Of a stretch of DNA of 64,000 nucleotides, positions 11,293-27,045 are shown one piece after another. The translations under genes and the position numbers were made by a program. Numbering within the stretch: the stretch's first letter is position 1; each line of letters begins with the position of its first letter. Under the pieces are notes generated by a model, which had not been told where the DNA came from, did not search any database, and saw only the letters and a program-made list of their open reading frames with translations. The stretch is from Nitrococcus mobilis Nb-231. Its GTDB lineage: Bacteria > Pseudomonadota > Gammaproteobacteria > Nitrococcales > Nitrococcaceae. Location of the stretch: positions 1,642,226 through 1,706,225 of the forward strand of contig NZ_CH672427.1 in assembly GCF_000153205.1 (NCBI RefSeq), in the 5' to 3' direction.

Positions 11293-11598
11293 TTACCAGC
11301 TTGCCTTGACCAGACCGGGAATTTCACCGGCCATAGCCGCCTCGCGTAGCTTATTGCGCGCCAGGCCAAATTTGCGGTAATAGCCCCGCGGCCGCCCGGT
11401 AATGTTACAGCGATTCCGCTGCCGCACCGGGCTCGCATTCCGGGGTAACCCCTGCAGCTTAAGCTGCGCCGACTGGCGATCCTCGGGGGTGCTGCCGGGA
11501 TCCCTGATAATTATCTTGAGCGCCAGGCGCTGCTTGGCATACCTATGGTAGAGCCGCTCGCGTTTACGCTCGCGCTCAATCAAGGAAACTTTTGCCAT
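11293..11598 (-). CDS. rpsN: Small ribosomal subunit protein S14 (zinc-free long form)
   Basis: 101 residues, the long C-minus type typical of gammaproteobacteria; the four-cysteine zinc site of the short type is absent (a single Cys in [17 protein letters not shown]). The [21 protein letters not shown] region contacts 16S rRNA in the 30S head. It lies 13 bases after rplE. Confidence 0.97.
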   Translation of the reverse strand: MAKVSLIERERKRERLYHRYAKQRLALKIIIRDPGSTPEDRQSAQLKLQGLPRNASPVRQRNRCNITGRPRGYYRKFGLARNKLREAAMAGEIPGLVKASW

Positions 11599-11611
11599 GG
11601 TCGAGCCTCAC

Positions 11612-12151
11612 TTAGCGGCGAAGCGGAAAATTGAAACTCTCGAGTAGACCTTGAGCTTCTGCGTCAGTCCTCGCCGTTGTTGTAAAAGCGATGTCCATTC
11701 CCCGTGTCGCATCTACTCGGTCGTATTCAATCTCAGGGAAAATAATTTGTTCACGCACGCCGAGGTTGTAGTTACCACGGCCATCGAAGGCGCGCGGCGA
11801 AAAGCCGCGGAAATCACGGATTCGGGGGGCTGCAACATTAATAAAACGGTCGAGAAACTCGTACATCCGCTCTCGGCGCAAAGTAACCTTCAGGCCAATC
11901 GGCCATCCTTCGCGTATCTTAAAGCCTGCTACCGACTTGCGAGCATAAGTGATTACCGGTTTCTGCCCAGAAATCAACGCAAGCTCCTTTTCTGCGAATT
12001 CAAGCACCTTCTTGTCGCGAACGGCCTCGCCCAAGCCCATATTAATGGTGATTTTAACCAGCCGTGGCACGGCCATGATGTTGTCATAACCGAACCGATC
12101 CATGAGGGTCCGGACAATTTCACTCCGGTAGAGCTCTCGCAGCCTTGCCAT
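11612..12151 (-). CDS. rplE: Large ribosomal subunit protein L5
   Basis: 179 residues, full length. L5 binds 5S rRNA and bridges to the 30S head. It contains [18 protein letters not shown] near the N-terminus, the [27 protein letters not shown] segment and [15 protein letters not shown] 9-base spacing links it to rplX. In E. coli the S8 repressor site overlaps the start of this gene; whether it is kept here was not folded. Confidence 0.98.
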   Translation of the reverse strand: MARLRELYRSEIVRTLMDRFGYDNIMAVPRLVKITINMGLGEAVRDKKVLEFAEKELALISGQKPVITYARKSVAGFKIREGWPIGLKVTLRRERMYEFLDRFINVAAPRIRDFRGFSPRAFDGRGNYNLGVREQIIFPEIEYDRVDATRGMDIAFTTTARTDAEAQGLLESFNFPLRR

Positions 12152-12160
12152 CAGGGCACC

Positions 12161-12481
12161 TTACAGTTCAACGATTTCGCTAGTCGACTTGAAGTAACGA
12201 ACTTTACGTCCGTCCTCCAAAGTGCGAATCCCAACGCGGTCAGCCTTACCGGTGCCGGGGTTATAGAGCGCTACATTGGACAGATGTAACGGCTTTTCCT
12301 GTTCGAGGATACCGCCCGCGCTGCCGGTACGTGGATTTCCCTTCTGGTGTTTTTTCACTTTATTGATGTTGGCAACGACCACCTTGTTTACCTTCGGCAG
12401 AACCCGCAAAACCGTCCCTCGCCGCCCCTTATCCTTACCGGCAATCACAACGACTTCATCATTTCGCCTGATGCGTCTCAT
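12161..12481 (-). CDS. rplX: Large ribosomal subunit protein L24
   Basis: 106 residues with an N-terminal KOW motif ([20 protein letters not shown]), which nucleates 50S assembly on 23S r[23 protein letters not shown] follows as in the family. 160 bases separate it from rplN, far more than the dozen or so usual in this operon; no gene was recognised in that gap. Confidence 0.97.
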   Translation of the reverse strand: MRRIRRNDEVVVIAGKDKGRRGTVLRVLPKVNKVVVANINKVKKHQKGNPRTGSAGGILEQEKPLHLSNVALYNPGTGKADRVGIRTLEDGRKVRYFKSTSEIVEL

Positions 12482-12641
12482 TGGTTTGTCCTACGTGGTC
12501 AACGTTCGCACTGCGTCTTATCGCCCAGGAACAAACGGTGCTTTGGGCCCTCTGTATGGACCCGACCCATCCAACAACCGTCGGCCTCGGCCTGACTACC
12601 GTCGAAAACAGGCCAACCCAGCCCAACCAAAGCCCTAACGG

Positions 12642-13010
12642 TCATAACACTTCCGGCGCCAGCGAAATAATGCGCATGAATCGTTCGCTGCGGAGCTCGC
12701 GAGTCACTGGGCCGAACACACGTGTTGCAATCGGCTGTAATTGATTATTTAGTAGAACAGCCGCATTGCTATCGAACCGAATGACCGAGCCATCAGGGCG
12801 GCGCACCCCATGCCGGGTACGAACAACGACGGCGTTGTATACCTCGCCTTTTTTGACTCGCCCGCGCGGAATCGCATCCTTAACGCTGACTTTGATGATG
12901 TCACCGATTTGGGCATATCTCCGGCGTGAACCGCCCAACACTTTTATACACTGAAGCCGCCGAGCACCACTGTTATCGGCCGCATTCAATGTCGTCTGCA
13001 TTTGAATCAT
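12642..13010 (-). CDS. rplN: Large ribosomal subunit protein L14
   Basis: 122 residues, the invariant family length, from [20 protein letters not shown] to [14 protein letters not shown]14 forms inter-subunit bridges and is the first gene of the spc operon in E. coli. It follows rpsQ after 58 bases. No separate promoter was recognised. Confidence 0.98.
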   Translation of the reverse strand: MIQMQTTLNAADNSGARRLQCIKVLGGSRRRYAQIGDIIKVSVKDAIPRGRVKKGEVYNAVVVRTRHGVRRPDGSVIRFDSNAAVLLNNQLQPIATRVFGPVTRELRSERFMRIISLAPEVL

Positions 13011-13068
13011 GGTGACTTACCCGTTATCCGGAAGCTCGACCTTTCGAACAGCGACTCGTTGAGTCGGT

Positions 13069-13332
13069 TCACTCGGCCGCTCGCTCGATAATTTTCACCA
13101 GCCGCCACGATTTAATCTTCGACATCGGCCGGCATTCCTCAACCGCCACCCAATCGCCGAGCTGACAGCTATTGTCTTCATCATGGGCATGCAGTTTCGT
13201 ACTGCGGCGAATGTATTTCCCATACAGGGAATGGCGGATAAGGCGCTCAACCACAATCGTGACTGTTTTGTCCATCCGATTGCTAACTACTCGGCCGTTC
13301 ACCGTCCGTTTAGCCGTTTTCCGTTCAGTCAT
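13069..13332 (-). CDS. rpsQ: Small ribosomal subunit protein S17
   Basis: 87 residues, OB-fold 16S rRNA binder. It carries the family motif [20 protein letters not shown] (residues 15-34) and [19 protein letters not shown]. Its ATG overlaps the rpmC TGA as ATGA, so the two are translationally coupled. It is the last gene of the S10 operon in the E. coli arrangement. Confidence 0.98.
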   Translation of the reverse strand: MTERKTAKRTVNGRVVSNRMDKTVTIVVERLIRHSLYGKYIRRSTKLHAHDEDNSCQLGDWVAVEECRPMSKIKSWRLVKIIERAAE

Positions 13333-13532
13333 GGCGTATCGCTGATCCTCGCCTTTTCATTCTGCACGGTTTTGATTCGCGCAATGTCGCGGCGAACTTT
13401 TTTCATCTGATCAGGCCGGGTAAGTTGACCACTTGCCTGTTGCATGCGCAAATTGAATTGCTCTTTGCGGCGCTCGAACAGCTCATTTTGCAACTCGGCA
13501 ATGGACTTCCCACGCAGTTCGCTTACTTTCAT
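13329..13532 (-). CDS. rpmC: Large ribosomal subunit protein L29
   Basis: 67 residues, a two-helix protein at the peptide exit tunnel that binds SRP and trigger factor near L23. It begins [18 protein letters not shown] and contains the family [25 protein letters not shown]. Its start overlaps the rplP stop by 4 bases and its stop overlaps the rpsQ start by 4 bases. Confidence 0.98.
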   Translation of the reverse strand: MKVSELRGKSIAELQNELFERRKEQFNLRMQQASGQLTRPDQMKKVRRDIARIKTVQNEKARISDTP

Positions 13533-13945
13533 CCCAACACCGTTCGCTGGACAAACGCGGTCTGCACCGGTAACTTCGCAGCCGCGCGGCGAAATGCCTC
13601 ACGCGCCACATCCTCAGTTACGCCTTCGATTTCATAGAGCACACGGCCCGGTCGGATCGGACACGCCCAATGATCGACATTACCCTTGCCTTTGCCCTGT
13701 CGGACTTCGAGTGGCTTAGAGGTAATTGGCTTATCCGGGAATATCCGAATCCAGATCTTGCCACCACGCTTCACATGACGGTTAATGGCACGCCGCGCTG
13801 CCTCGATCTGGCGTGCCGTGATCGGCCCTCGGGTCAGCGCTTTGAGCCCGTACTCACCGAAAGCGACCGTGTTGCCACGCATTGCCATACCCCTGTTACG
13901 GCCTTTTTGCTGTTTGCGAAATTTCGTTCGCTTGGGCTGTAACAT
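13529..13945 (-). CDS. rplP: Large ribosomal subunit protein L16
   Basis: 138 residues. L16 organises the A-site region of the 50S subunit. It begins [19 protein letters not shown] and has the conserved [25 protein letters not shown] and [18 protein letters not shown]. The [29 protein letters not shown] loop contains the arginine hydroxylated in some gammaproteobacteria (E. coli Arg81). Confidence 0.98.
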   Translation of the reverse strand: MLQPKRTKFRKQQKGRNRGMAMRGNTVAFGEYGLKALTRGPITARQIEAARRAINRHVKRGGKIWIRIFPDKPITSKPLEVRQGKGKGNVDHWACPIRPGRVLYEIEGVTEDVAREAFRRAAAKLPVQTAFVQRTVLG

Positions 13946-13967
13946 ACAATTCCTACCTCAGATTCAG

Positions 13968-14642
13968 CTAGCTGGCACGTGCCTTGCGGGCTGTCGAGCC
14001 GGGCACGCTATCCGTATCCAGAATCTCACCCTTGAAGATCCACACCTTAACCCCGATGACACCATAAGTTGTCTTCGCATGGGCCAAGCCATAATCGATA
14101 TCAGCCCGCAGAGTATGTAACGGCACTCGCCCTTCCCGATACCATTCCGTTCGCGCAATCTCGGCGCCGTTAAGTCGGCCAGACACTTGAATTCTGATGC
14201 CCTGACCACCCAAGCGCATGGCATTACCGACTGCACGCTTCATGGCACGGCGGAACATAATACGGCGTTCGAGTTGCTGCGCTACGTTTTCGGCCACAAG
14301 CTGAGCGTCGAGCTCGGGTTTACGGATCTCCTCAATATTCACGTGCACCGGAATATCCATCATCCGGGCCAACCGAACTCGCAGCGCCTCAATATCAGCA
14401 CCTTTCTTGCCGATGACAATCCCAGGCCGTGCCGTGTAGATCGTGATCAGGGCATTCTTTGCAGGGCGCTCGATCTTGATTTTGCTGATCGATGCGTGTG
14501 CAAGTTTATGCTTGATAAAATTACGGACTTTCAAATCCGTGTTCAGATAATCACCGAAATTGGCGCTGTCCGCATACCACATTGAACGCCATTCTTCAGT
14601 GATACCGAGACGGAAGCCCGTCGGATGTACCTTATGACCCAT
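13968..14642 (-). CDS. rpsC: Small ribosomal subunit protein S3
   Basis: 224 residues. S3 lines the mRNA entry channel and has helicase-related arginines in the family. It starts [20 protein letters not shown] and contains a type II KH domain with the GxxG loop [14 protein letters not shown] (about residues 75-88). The gene is 15 bases after rplV and 22 bases before rplP. Confidence 0.98.
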   Translation of the reverse strand: MGHKVHPTGFRLGITEEWRSMWYADSANFGDYLNTDLKVRNFIKHKLAHASISKIKIERPAKNALITIYTARPGIVIGKKGADIEALRVRLARMMDIPVHVNIEEIRKPELDAQLVAENVAQQLERRIMFRRAMKRAVGNAMRLGGQGIRIQVSGRLNGAEIARTEWYREGRVPLHTLRADIDYGLAHAKTTYGVIGVKVWIFKGEILDTDSVPGSTARKARAS

Positions 14643-14657
14643 AGGGGGTTCCTCGAC

Positions 14658-14990
14658 TCATTGCTCCGCCACAGCCACCGTAATATGACTGGTTCGTTTA
14701 CGAATGCGATTCGCCCGTCCCTTGGCCCGCGGCTGTATTCGCTTATACATAGGCCCCTCATCAACGAAGACACGGGCAACGGTCAATTCGTCTATATCCG
14801 CACCTTCATTGTGCTCTGCATTTGCGATTGCGGACTCCAAAATCTTCCGGATAACCCGCGCTGCTTTTTTCGAGCTGAACTCCAGCATCTGAAGTGCCTG
14901 CGCAACGGGTAATCCGCGTATTTGATCCGCCACCAGCCGAGCCTTCTGCGGCGAGATCAAGGAGTATCGCAACTTAGCCGCCGTTGCCAT
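14658..14990 (-). CDS. rplV: Large ribosomal subunit protein L22
   Basis: 110 residues. L22 lines the exit tunnel through its beta-hairpin; the tip [20 protein letters not shown] is present and has the usual length, with none of the tip deletions linked to macrolide resistance. It is 3 bases after the rpsS stop, indicating coupling. Confidence 0.98.
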   Translation of the reverse strand: MATAAKLRYSLISPQKARLVADQIRGLPVAQALQMLEFSSKKAARVIRKILESAIANAEHNEGADIDELTVARVFVDEGPMYKRIQPRAKGRANRIRKRTSHITVAVAEQ

Positions 14991-14993
14991 GGA

Positions 14994-15269
14994 TTACCTC
15001 TTGGCTTTTCTATCAGCCGCATGACCTCGAAACATTCGCGTCGAGGCAAACTCACCAAGCTTGTGCCCAACCATATTCTCGTTGATCAACACTGGCACGT
15101 GCTGGCGCCCGTTGTGAACCGCAATCGTCAGGCCAACCATATCCGGAACGACCATGGAGCGGCGCGACCACGTTTTGATTGGCCGCTTGCTACGACTCGC
15201 GCTTGCCGCCTCCACCTTTCTTAAAAGGTGGACGTCAACGAATGGACCTTTTTTGATCGACCGCGGCAT
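14994..15269 (-). CDS. rpsS: Small ribosomal subunit protein S19
   Basis: 91 residues, with [20 protein letters not shown] at the start and the conserved [21 protein letters not shown] at the end. It forms a complex with S13 in the 30S head. A 206-base gap separates it from rplB; in most bacteria this spacing is under 20 bases. No gene or hairpin with a T run is seen in that gap. Confidence 0.98.
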   Translation of the reverse strand: MPRSIKKGPFVDVHLLRKVEAASASRSKRPIKTWSRRSMVVPDMVGLTIAVHNGRQHVPVLINENMVGHKLGEFASTRMFRGHAADRKAKR

Positions 15270-15475
15270 GCTTCATCCACCTGTTTTGCCAATACCACGA
15301 AATACGCGCATCAAAACCCCCGCTGTCCTATACCAGCAACCCTTGATAGGTACGGACAAAACCCGAACCGTCGTCTGCGCACCACACGCCTTTGGCGTAT
15401 CCTCCCGCCCTAGCCTCAAGGGTTTGCGACTATGCGAGGTAAGGGATTCCACATGTGATCTATACGCCGAAACTG

Positions 15476-16300
15476 TTACGACTTGCGGCGCCGGACTATG
15501 AAACGATCGGTCCGTTTGTTACTGCGGGTTTTATGACCCTTGGTCGGCACACCCCAGGGCGTTACCGGATGCCGCCCCCCCGAGGTGCGCCCTTCTCCGC
15601 CCCCATGTGGGTGATCAACCGGGTTCATGGCCACACCACGCACCTGCGGCCGCTTACCGCGCCAGCGCTGCGCCCCCGCCTTGCCCAACGAGCGCAGCGA
15701 GTGTTCAGCATTGCCGACCTCTCCAACCGTGGCCTTGCAATCGGCCGGTACCCTACGCATTTCCCCGGAGCGAAGCCGCAGGGTGGCATAAGCTCCCGCC
15801 CGCGCCACAAGCTGTACCGCAGAACCCGCGGCCCGCGCAAGTTGCGCCCCTTTACCTGGGCGCATCTCCACACAGTGCACTTGTGTACCTAGCGGAATGT
15901 TGCGCAGCGGTAACGCATTGCCGAGCTTAATGGGCGCATCGGTACCCGAGACGATTTGCGCGCCGATCTCAAGCCGGCGAGGTGCGATAATATACCGTCG
16001 TTCGCCATCACGATAAAGAACTAAAGCAATATTGGCACTGCGATTGGGGTCGTATTCCAAGCGCTCGACGCGGCCAACAATGCCATCCTTGTCGCGCCGG
16101 AAATCGATTGTGCGATAGCGCCGCTTATGGCCCCCTCCCCGGTGTCGCGTAGTAATACGCCCAGCGTTATTACGACCGCCCGTCTTAGATAGCTTACGTA
16201 CGAGCGGGGCGTAGGGCTCGCCCTGGTGCAGATTCTTGTCCTTGACCTGCACCGCGAAGCGCCGGCCTGGCGATGTCGGTTTTGCCTTAACCAAAGCCAT
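15476..16300 (-). CDS. rplB: Large ribosomal subunit protein L2
   Basis: 274 residues. Started at the ATG at 16300 ([19 protein letters not shown]), with AGGA about 8 bases ahead; an in-frame TTG at 16306 is less likely. L2 supports subunit joining and the peptidyl transferase centre. The conserved [20 protein letters not shown] loop contains the critical histidine, equivalent to E. coli His229. The C-terminal [21 protein letters not shown] is complete. Confidence 0.98.
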   Translation of the reverse strand: MALVKAKPTSPGRRFAVQVKDKNLHQGEPYAPLVRKLSKTGGRNNAGRITTRHRGGGHKRRYRTIDFRRDKDGIVGRVERLEYDPNRSANIALVLYRDGERRYIIAPRRLEIGAQIVSGTDAPIKLGNALPLRNIPLGTQVHCVEMRPGKGAQLARAAGSAVQLVARAGAYATLRLRSGEMRRVPADCKATVGEVGNAEHSLRSLGKAGAQRWRGKRPQVRGVAMNPVDHPHGGGEGRTSGGRHPVTPWGVPTKGHKTRSNKRTDRFIVRRRKS

Positions 16301-16327
16301 GGTCAATCGTCCTATCGTTTACAGCGC

Positions 16328-16627
16328 TTATTCAGGCGCCCCAAACATATCGATATTCTGGCCTTCCGCCAAAGAGACGTAAGCCTTCTTCCAGTCACTA
16401 CGCCGACCGCGCAGCCGCCCAAAACCCTTGCGCTTGCCTTTCAGGCTCACTACACGAACACCCTTGACCTGGACCTCGAAGAGGCGCTCGACAGCCTTTT
16501 TAATCTCAAGCTTGTTTGCATCACGCCCCACTTTGAACACCACCTGGCCAGCTGACTCACCAAGCGTTGTACTCTTCTCGGAGACATGCGGGCCGCGCAG
16601 AATCTGATAGATCCGCTCAGGGTTCAT
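16328..16627 (-). CDS. rplW: Large ribosomal subunit protein L23
   Basis: 99 residues from the ATG at 16627, which overlaps the rplD stop as ATGA and has a GAGGAGT ribosome binding site. An in-frame GTG at 16636 lies inside that site and is rejected. L23 is the docking site for trigger factor and SRP at the tunnel exit; [12 protein letters not shown] and [20 protein letters not shown] are typical. Confidence 0.97.
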   Translation of the reverse strand: MNPERIYQILRGPHVSEKSTTLGESAGQVVFKVGRDANKLEIKKAVERLFEVQVKGVRVVSLKGKRKGFGRLRGRRSDWKKAYVSLAEGQNIDMFGAPE

Positions 16628-17229
16628 CCGAGCCACTCCTCTAAGCGATGCACCGCATCCACCGTTAACAGCACCTTCTCATGCCGCAACAGCACGACCG
16701 GGTTTAAGCGGTTCGTTTCCCAAACATCCACCGCCGCAAGATTCCGAGCAGCCAAACGCACATTCTCACTGGGCTCGTTGCTGACGATGAGAACATCCGC
16801 GAAACCGAGACTCCCAAGTTCGTCAAGAAGCAGTTTCGTTTTTGGCTGGGCAAGGTCGAAACGCTCCATTACACATAGCCGCTCCTGTCGAACGAGCTCG
16901 GAGAGAATGGCGCGCAAAGCACCACGATACATCTTACGGTTGACTTTCTGGCTATGATCACGCGGAGCCGAAGCAAAACTTCGCCCACCTCCGCGCCATA
17001 GCGGGCTGCGAATAGACCCGGCACGCGCACGGCCCGTTCCTTTCTGGCGCCACGGCTTGGCGCCGCCACCACGCACCGCCGCACGATCCTTCTGAGCCTT
17101 GCTACCGGCACGTCCACCGGCAAGATAGGCGACTACGACTTGGTGGATCAGGGGCTCTTTGAACTCGGCGCCGAAAGTTCGCTCCGATACCTGGACCGCA
17201 CCCGCACCTTCGCGCAGCGGCAGCTCCAT
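16624..17229 (-). CDS. rplD: Large ribosomal subunit protein L4
   Basis: 201 residues. L4 reaches into the exit tunnel through the loop [20 protein letters not shown] (about 58-77), where macrolide-resistance changes occur in other bacteria; the loop is of normal form. In E. coli it also represses its own S10 operon. It overlaps rplC and rplW by 4 bases each (ATGA), a strongly coupled arrangement. Confidence 0.98.
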   Translation of the reverse strand: MELPLREGAGAVQVSERTFGAEFKEPLIHQVVVAYLAGGRAGSKAQKDRAAVRGGGAKPWRQKGTGRARAGSIRSPLWRGGGRSFASAPRDHSQKVNRKMYRGALRAILSELVRQERLCVMERFDLAQPKTKLLLDELGSLGFADVLIVSNEPSENVRLAARNLAAVDVWETNRLNPVVLLRHEKVLLTVDAVHRLEEWLG

Positions 17230-17888
17230 CAGGTTACCTCCTTGCCACGTCGAGTCTTGATCGCCGGTCGAACGACAACGTCAGCCCCCGGACTACCCGG
17301 TACGGCGCCTTTAATGATAAGGAGATTGCGCTCCGTATCCACTCGGACGATCTCCAGATTCTGCACTGTGCGCCTTACAGCGCCCAAATGTCCGGCCATC
17401 GCCTTACCCTTGAATACCCGCCCCGGATCCTGGTTCTGCCCGATCGATCCCGGCGCGCGGTGGGAAAGTGAATTGCCATGCGTAGCATCCTGGGTCCGGA
17501 AATGGTGGCGCTTCACAGTGCCGGCAAAGCCCTTCCCCTTGGTCCTGCTCGTTACATCGACTCGCTGGCCGACGACGAACTGATCGACTCGCAATTCATT
17601 ATTGTCCGAGGACTCCGTTTCGACACCTCGAGGCAGACGAAACTCCCACAGCCCACGCCCCATTTCCACACCGACCTTAGCGACATGACCAGCTTGTGGC
17701 TTATTCACCCGAGCCGGCCGACGCGTTCCGGTGGTCACTTGGATCGCCGAATAACCATCCTTGTCTTCGCGTCGATGCTGAGTGATGCGATTCGGCGCGG
17801 CCTCGACAACCGTTACCGGCACCGAGGTTCCATCCTCTGCAAACAGACGCGTCATACCACATTTTCGACCGACGATCCCAATCGCCAT
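17229..17888 (-). CDS. rplC: Large ribosomal subunit protein L3
   Basis: 219 residues from the ATG at 17888 ([20 protein letters not shown]), preceded by GAGGG; the upstream GTG-type extension is not conserved. The finger that reaches towards the peptidyl transferase centre is visible as [20 protein letters not shown], including the glutamine methylated by PrmB in proteobacteria. 154 bases separate it from rpsJ. Confidence 0.97.
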   Translation of the reverse strand: MAIGIVGRKCGMTRLFAEDGTSVPVTVVEAAPNRITQHRREDKDGYSAIQVTTGTRRPARVNKPQAGHVAKVGVEMGRGLWEFRLPRGVETESSDNNELRVDQFVVGQRVDVTSRTKGKGFAGTVKRHHFRTQDATHGNSLSHRAPGSIGQNQDPGRVFKGKAMAGHLGAVRRTVQNLEIVRVDTERNLLIIKGAVPGSPGADVVVRPAIKTRRGKEVT

Positions 17889-18057
17889 CGTCGTTACCCT
17901 CATCTTAACGGCAACAGAAATACCTTTGCCTTGCGTAGCGCTACAGGCTTACTCGAATTGTTTGAATGGTCGCTGACACCGGGGTTATCCGGTGCTGTTC
18001 AGGGCCCGCCCCAGCTGACCGAAAACAACAAAGAACTGGGGTAGTTCCCAAGATAGC

Positions 18058-18372
18058 TCAATATACCTTAATTTGAACTTCTACACCCGCAGCCAGATCA
18101 AGTTTCATCAGGGCATCGACGGTCTTGTCCGTTGGATCGACGATATCCATAAGGCGCTTGTGTGTGCGCATTTCATATTGATCTCGTGCATCTTTATTGA
18201 CATGCGGCGAAACCAAAACGGTGAAACGCTCCTTCTTGGTCGGCAAAGGCACCGGTCCTTTCACCTGAGCACCCGTGCGTTTAGCCGTTTCGACGATTTC
18301 CCGTGCCGATTGGTCGATCAACCGATAATCGAACGCCTTGAGTCGAATGCGGATACGCTGACTGGTTGCCAT
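18058..18372 (-). CDS. rpsJ: Small ribosomal subunit protein S10 (NusE)
   Basis: 104 residues from the ATG at 18372, with GGAG 8 bases ahead; a GTG at 18381 overlaps the tuf stop and is less likely. S10 belongs to the 30S head and also pairs with NusB in antitermination. It contains [19 protein letters not shown] and the [29 protein letters not shown] region. Only 5 bases separate it from the tuf stop, so there is no room here for the long S10 leader that precedes this gene in E. coli. Confidence 0.97.
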   Translation of the reverse strand: MATSQRIRIRLKAFDYRLIDQSAREIVETAKRTGAQVKGPVPLPTKKERFTVLVSPHVNKDARDQYEMRTHKRLMDIVDPTDKTVDALMKLDLAAGVEVQIKVY

Positions 18373-18377
18373 CACCG

Positions 18378-19568
18378 TCACTCCAAGATTTTGGAGACGA
18401 CACCGGCGCCGACGGTGCGTCCGCCTTCGCGGATGGCAAAGCGTACGCCCTCCTCCATCGCGATCGGCGCGATCAGCGTCACCGACATCTTCACGTTATC
18501 CCCGGGCATCACCATCTCGGTACCCTCAGGCAGGTCGACTGAACCGGTCACATCCGTCGTGCGAAAGTAAAACTGCGGCCGATAACCCTGGAAAAACGGC
18601 GTATGCCGGCCACCCTCCTCCTTGGAGAGCACATAAACCTCACACTCAAAACGCGTGTGCGGCGTAATGCTGCGCGGCTTGCACAGCACCTGCCCGCGCT
18701 CGACATCATCGCGCTTGGTGCCCCGCAATAACACTCCGACGTTATCGCCCGCCTGCCCCTGATCAAGCATCTTGCGAAACATCTCCACACCGGTGCAGAT
18801 CGTTTTGGTCGTATCCCGAATCCCAACGATCTCCACTTCCTCGCCAACCTTGACCACACCGCGCTCCACTCGGCCCGTAACCACCGTGCCACGCCCCGAG
18901 ATCGAGAACACATCCTCAATGGGCATCAAAAACGGGCGGTCAATCGCACGCTCAGGCTCCGGTATATAACTGTCCATCGCCTCCACTAAACGCAGGACCG
19001 CCGGCGCCCCAATCTCCGAATCGTCCCCCTCCAGCGCCTTCAACGCCGAACCGGTCACAATCGGTATGTCATCGCCCGGAAAATCATACTGGCTCAGAAG
19101 CTCCCGGACCTCCATCTCCACCAGCTCCAAAAGCTCCGGATCGTCCAGCATGTCCGCCTTGTTCAAAAACACGACGATATACGGCACACCCACCTGACGC
19201 GCCAACAAAATATGCTCTCGCGTCTGCGGCATCGGTCCATCCGCGGCGCTCACCACCAATATCGCACCGTCCATCTGCGCCGCACCCGTGATCATGTTCT
19301 TCACATAATCCGCATGCCCAGGGCAGTCTACGTGCGCGTAATGACGCTGCTCCGTCTCATACTCCACATGCGCCGTGGCAATCGTAATCCCACGCGCCCG
19401 CTCCTCCGGCGCATTGTCAATCGAGTCAAACGCACGCGCCTCACCACCGTACCGCGACGACAATACCTTCGTCATCGCCGCCGTCAACGTCGTCTTACCA
19501 TGGTCTACGTGACCAATCGTCCCAACATTTACGTGCGGCTTGGTACGCTCAAACTTCGCCTTGGACAC
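18378..19568 (-). CDS. tuf: Elongation factor Tu, copy 1
   Basis: 396 residues. Carries aminoacyl-tRNA to the ribosome with GTP. G motifs are GHVDHGKTT (about 19-27), DCPGHADY and NKAD. It starts with GTG at 19568, preceded by AGAGG. It belongs to the str operon between fusA and rpsJ. The 396-codon sequence matches copy 2 (35324-36514) wherever the two were compared, while flanking bases differ immediately outside the gene, the pattern expected of gene conversion between tuf copies. Confidence 0.98.
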   Translation of the reverse strand: MSKAKFERTKPHVNVGTIGHVDHGKTTLTAAMTKVLSSRYGGEARAFDSIDNAPEERARGITIATAHVEYETEQRHYAHVDCPGHADYVKNMITGAAQMDGAILVVSAADGPMPQTREHILLARQVGVPYIVVFLNKADMLDDPELLELVEMEVRELLSQYDFPGDDIPIVTGSALKALEGDDSEIGAPAVLRLVEAMDSYIPEPERAIDRPFLMPIEDVFSISGRGTVVTGRVERGVVKVGEEVEIVGIRDTTKTICTGVEMFRKMLDQGQAGDNVGVLLRGTKRDDVERGQVLCKPRSITPHTRFECEVYVLSKEEGGRHTPFFQGYRPQFYFRTTDVTGSVDLPEGTEMVMPGDNVKMSVTLIAPIAMEEGVRFAIREGGRTVGAGVVSKILE

Positions 19569-19625
19569 GGCTCATACCTCTTGGCTCAAAGCTGTTGCAA
19601 TCCGCTAGTTCGCTGTGCCCCGCCA

Positions 19626-21719
19626 TCAGGAGGCTTTTTGGATTATCTCGCTCGCTATGTTGGCTGGCGCCTCGGCATAGCCACGGAATTCCATAGCGTA
19701 CGAGGCGCGCCCCTGAGTAGCCGAGCGCAAATCCGTGGCATAACCGAACATTTCCTTCAATGGCACCTCGGCCCGGATGATTTTGCCGGACAAACTGTCT
19801 TCCATGCCCTGAACTGTACCCCGACGCCGGCTGATATCGCCCATCACGGCACCCATAAACTCCTCGGGCGTCACGATCTCGACTTTCATGATCGGTTCGA
19901 GCAAAACCGGGTTGGCCTTCATGAAAGCTTCCTTGAAGGCCATGGAGCCGGCAATCTTGAATGCCATCTCCGAGGAGTCCACATCATGGTAGGACCCGTC
20001 GAATAACGTCACCTTGAAATCGATCACTGGATAACCGGCCAGCACGCCGTTGTCCATCTGCTCCCGAATCCCTTTGTCCACCGACGGGATGTATTCTTTC
20101 GGAATCGTACCGCCGACAATGGCGCTGACGAACTCATAGCCTTTGCCACGCTCTTGCGGCTCCAAACGGAGCCAAACATGGCCATATTGGCCCCGCCCAC
20201 CGGTCTGCCGAATAAACTTACCCTCAGCCTCGGAGTGTCTGCGGATACTCTCCCGATAGGCAACCTGCGGTTTACCGACATTCGCTTCGATCTTGAACTC
20301 CCGCTTGAGCCGATCGACGATGATCTCGAGATGCAGCTCACCCATACCGGAGATGATGGTCTGCCCCGACTCTTCGTCGGTGCGCACCCGAAACGAGGGA
20401 TCCTCCTGCGCGAGCTTCTGCAGCCCGATCCCCATTTTCTCCTGATCACCCTTGGTCTTGGGCTCCACCGCGACCGAAATTACCGGCTCCGGAAACTCCA
20501 TTCGCTCCAGGGTAATCTTCCGGCTCGGGTCGCAAAGCGTATCGCCGGTCGCGACATCTTTGAGGCCGATCGCAGCCGCGATATCACCCGCCCTCACCTC
20601 ATCGAGCTCCTTACGCTCCTTCGAGTGCATCTGCACGATCCGACCAAAACGCTCGCGCTTATCCTTCACCGGATTCCATACGGTGTCACCGGTGCGGACC
20701 ACGCCCGAGTAGACCCTGAAAAAAGTCAGAGTACCGACGTACGGATCGGTGGCAATTTTGAATGCCAACGCTGCAAAGGGCTCATCGTCAGCGGCATGAC
20801 GTTCGGCGGGCGAACCGTCTTCGAGTTCGCCACCAATCGATGCAATATCGCGCGGGCTCGGCAGGTATTCGATCACGGCATCCAGCAACGCCTGCACGCC
20901 CTTATTCTTGAACGCACTACCACAGAGCACCGGCACGATTTCGTTATTCAACGTCCGGATACGCAGCCCCTCATTAATCTCCTCGCTGGTGAGGCTTTCT
21001 TCGTCAAGGTAGCGCTCCATCAACTCTTCGTTCGCTTCCGCCGCGGCCACGATCAACGCCTCGTGGTAATGCTGGCAGGCCTCGAGCATGTCCGCCGGCG
21101 GGTCATCCTGCTTGTAGGTCGCCCCCTGAGTTGCCTCATCCCAGTAGATGGCTTTCATACGGATGAGATCCACGACTCCGGCAAAATCTTCTTCTGAGCC
21201 GATCGGCAACTGCACGGGGATCGCCTGTGACCCAAGCCGCTGACGGATTTGCTTGACCACTCGCAAGAAATCGGCACCGGCCCGGTCCATCTTGTTGACG
21301 AACGCAATCCGCGGCACCTGATACCGGTTGGCCTGTCGCCAGACGGTCTCGGACTGTGGCTCGACCCCACCGACAGCGCAGAACACACCCACCGCGCCGT
21401 CGAGCACCCGCAAAGAGCGCTCCACTTCGATGGTAAAATCCACGTGCCCCGGCGTGTCGATAATATTGATCCGGGTCTCTGGATACTGCTGATCCATCCC
21501 CTTCCAAAAGCAAGTAGTGGCGGCGGAGGTGATGGTGATACCCCGCTCCTGCTCCTGCTCCATCCAGTCCATAACGGCAGCGCCCTCGTGCACCTCACCT
21601 ATTTTATGGGAGATACCCGTATAGAAGAGAACGCGCTCGGTAGTCGTTGTCTTACCGGCATCGATATGGGCCATGATGCCGATATTACGGTAGCGCTCGA
21701 TGGGTGTTTTGCGTGCCAC
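19626..21719 (-). CDS. fusA: Elongation factor G
   Basis: 697 residues, translocase of the ribosome. The GTP-binding motifs [13 protein letters not shown] (about 18-30), DTPGHVDF and NKMDR are intact, as is the domain IV tail with [21 protein letters not shown]. The start codon is GTG. It is in the canonical rpsL-rpsG-fusA-tuf order, 21 bases after rpsG and 57 bases before tuf. Confidence 0.98.
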   Translation of the reverse strand: MARKTPIERYRNIGIMAHIDAGKTTTTERVLFYTGISHKIGEVHEGAAVMDWMEQEQERGITITSAATTCFWKGMDQQYPETRINIIDTPGHVDFTIEVERSLRVLDGAVGVFCAVGGVEPQSETVWRQANRYQVPRIAFVNKMDRAGADFLRVVKQIRQRLGSQAIPVQLPIGSEEDFAGVVDLIRMKAIYWDEATQGATYKQDDPPADMLEACQHYHEALIVAAAEANEELMERYLDEESLTSEEINEGLRIRTLNNEIVPVLCGSAFKNKGVQALLDAVIEYLPSPRDIASIGGELEDGSPAERHAADDEPFAALAFKIATDPYVGTLTFFRVYSGVVRTGDTVWNPVKDKRERFGRIVQMHSKERKELDEVRAGDIAAAIGLKDVATGDTLCDPSRKITLERMEFPEPVISVAVEPKTKGDQEKMGIGLQKLAQEDPSFRVRTDEESGQTIISGMGELHLEIIVDRLKREFKIEANVGKPQVAYRESIRRHSEAEGKFIRQTGGRGQYGHVWLRLEPQERGKGYEFVSAIVGGTIPKEYIPSVDKGIREQMDNGVLAGYPVIDFKVTLFDGSYHDVDSSEMAFKIAGSMAFKEAFMKANPVLLEPIMKVEIVTPEEFMGAVMGDISRRRGTVQGMEDSLSGKIIRAEVPLKEMFGYATDLRSATQGRASYAMEFRGYAEAPANIASEIIQKAS

Positions 21720-21740
21720 AGCTCAATAACCCCGTTGCCG

Positions 21741-22211
21741 TTACCAGCGGAAGTGCGAGAAAGCCTTGTTCGCCTCGGCCATGCGATGCGTGTCTTCCCG
21801 CTTCTTTGCCGCGGCGCCACGGCTCTCTGCAGCTTCCTGCAGTTCGGCGGCTAAACGATGTTGCATGGTCGTCTCGCCCCGCTTGCGGGCTGCATCGATC
21901 ACCCAGCGCATGGCCAACGTCGTACGCCGCTGCGGCCGAACTTCGACCGGTACCTGATAGGTGGCGCCACCGACCCGACGAGATTTCACCTCGACGACGG
22001 GCCGCACATTATCCAGAGCGGATTCCAATACCGCCATAGGCTCTGCCACACCCCGCTCCTTAATGCGGTCCAAGGCACCATATACGATCTTTTCGGCCAC
22101 CGAGCGCTTACCGTCGCGCATTAACATGCTTACGAACTTGGTCAGCAACTCGCTCCCGAATTTAGGATCCGGAAGCACCTTACGCTTGGGAACTTCCCTT
22201 CGCCGTGGCAT
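21741..22211 (-). CDS. rpsG: Small ribosomal subunit protein S7
   Basis: 156 residues. S7 nucleates the 30S head and, in E. coli, represses the str operon by binding the rpsL-rpsG intercistronic mRNA. Here that gap is 43 bases, compared with about 100 in E. coli, so the same control is uncertain. [20 protein letters not shown] and the C-terminal [15 protein letters not shown] are characteristic. Confidence 0.98.
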   Translation of the reverse strand: MPRRREVPKRKVLPDPKFGSELLTKFVSMLMRDGKRSVAEKIVYGALDRIKERGVAEPMAVLESALDNVRPVVEVKSRRVGGATYQVPVEVRPQRRTTLAMRWVIDAARKRGETTMQHRLAAELQEAAESRGAAAKKREDTHRMAEANKAFSHFRW

Positions 22212-22254
22212 CGCCTCTACCTGATTAGCTCGAGATCAAAACCGCAGCGCTCAG

Positions 22255-22629
22255 TCAGGCCTTGGGCCGCTTCGCGCCGTACTTCGAACGCCCCTGCCGA
22301 CGCTTGCTCACACCCGCCGTATCGAGTGAACCGCGCACCACATGATAGCGTACTCCTGGCAAATCCTTCACCCGGCCGCCTCTAATCAATACTGCAGAGT
22401 GTTCCTGCAAATTATGCCCCTCGCCACCGATATAGACAGCTACCTCGTAGCCGTTCGTCAGACGAGCGCGCATGACTTTACGCAGTGCCGAGTTCGGCTT
22501 CTTCGGCGTTGTTGTATAAACGCGCGTGCATACACCACGCTTTTGTGGGCAGCTCTCGAGGGCCGGGACGTTGCTTTTTGACGCCCTGCGCGTGCGTCCT
22601 TTTCTGACCAGCTGATTGGTCGTCGCCAT
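22255..22629 (-). CDS. rpsL: Small ribosomal subunit protein S12
   Basis: 124 residues from the ATG at 22629 with GGAG ahead. S12 checks codon-anticodon pairing at the decoding centre. The loops [12 protein letters not shown] and [17 protein letters not shown] are of the streptomycin-sensitive type (Lys at the E. coli 42/43 positions). The second loop holds the aspartate modified by RimO in many gammaproteobacteria. First gene of the str operon. Confidence 0.98.
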   Translation of the reverse strand: MATTNQLVRKGRTRRASKSNVPALESCPQKRGVCTRVYTTTPKKPNSALRKVMRARLTNGYEVAVYIGGEGHNLQEHSAVLIRGGRVKDLPGVRYHVVRGSLDTAGVSKRRQGRSKYGAKRPKA

Positions 22630-22657
22630 AAACCGTTCACTCCGCCTCAAAACGAAC

Positions 22658-22682
22658 GACAGGCCGGTCGATCCGGCCTGTC
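22658..22682 (-). terminator. Hairpin between rpoC and rpsL
   Basis: A perfect 10-base-pair stem, GACAGGCCGG with a 5-base loop and CCGGCCTGTC, lies 85 bases after the rpoC stop. On the minus strand it is followed by GTTCGTTTTGAG, a weak T run. It fits an intrinsic terminator or attenuator at the end of the rpoBC operon. It lies only 28 bases before the rpsL start, so it could also affect rpsL translation. Confidence 0.6.
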
Positions 22683-22767
22683 GAAGGTGCGCCAGTTTAG
22701 ACTTGCACGTCAGGGGTGTCAACCAGAATCCTAGAGATAGCGGCCGTTGCGACCCCATCCGAGACTT

Positions 22768-27045
<4,278 letters not shown>

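Noticed and set aside
20154..21197. 347-codon plus-strand open frame opposite fusA
   Set aside because: It lies wholly antisense to a fully conserved EF-G gene and its product resembles no known family; long antisense frames are expected from the codon use of this gene.
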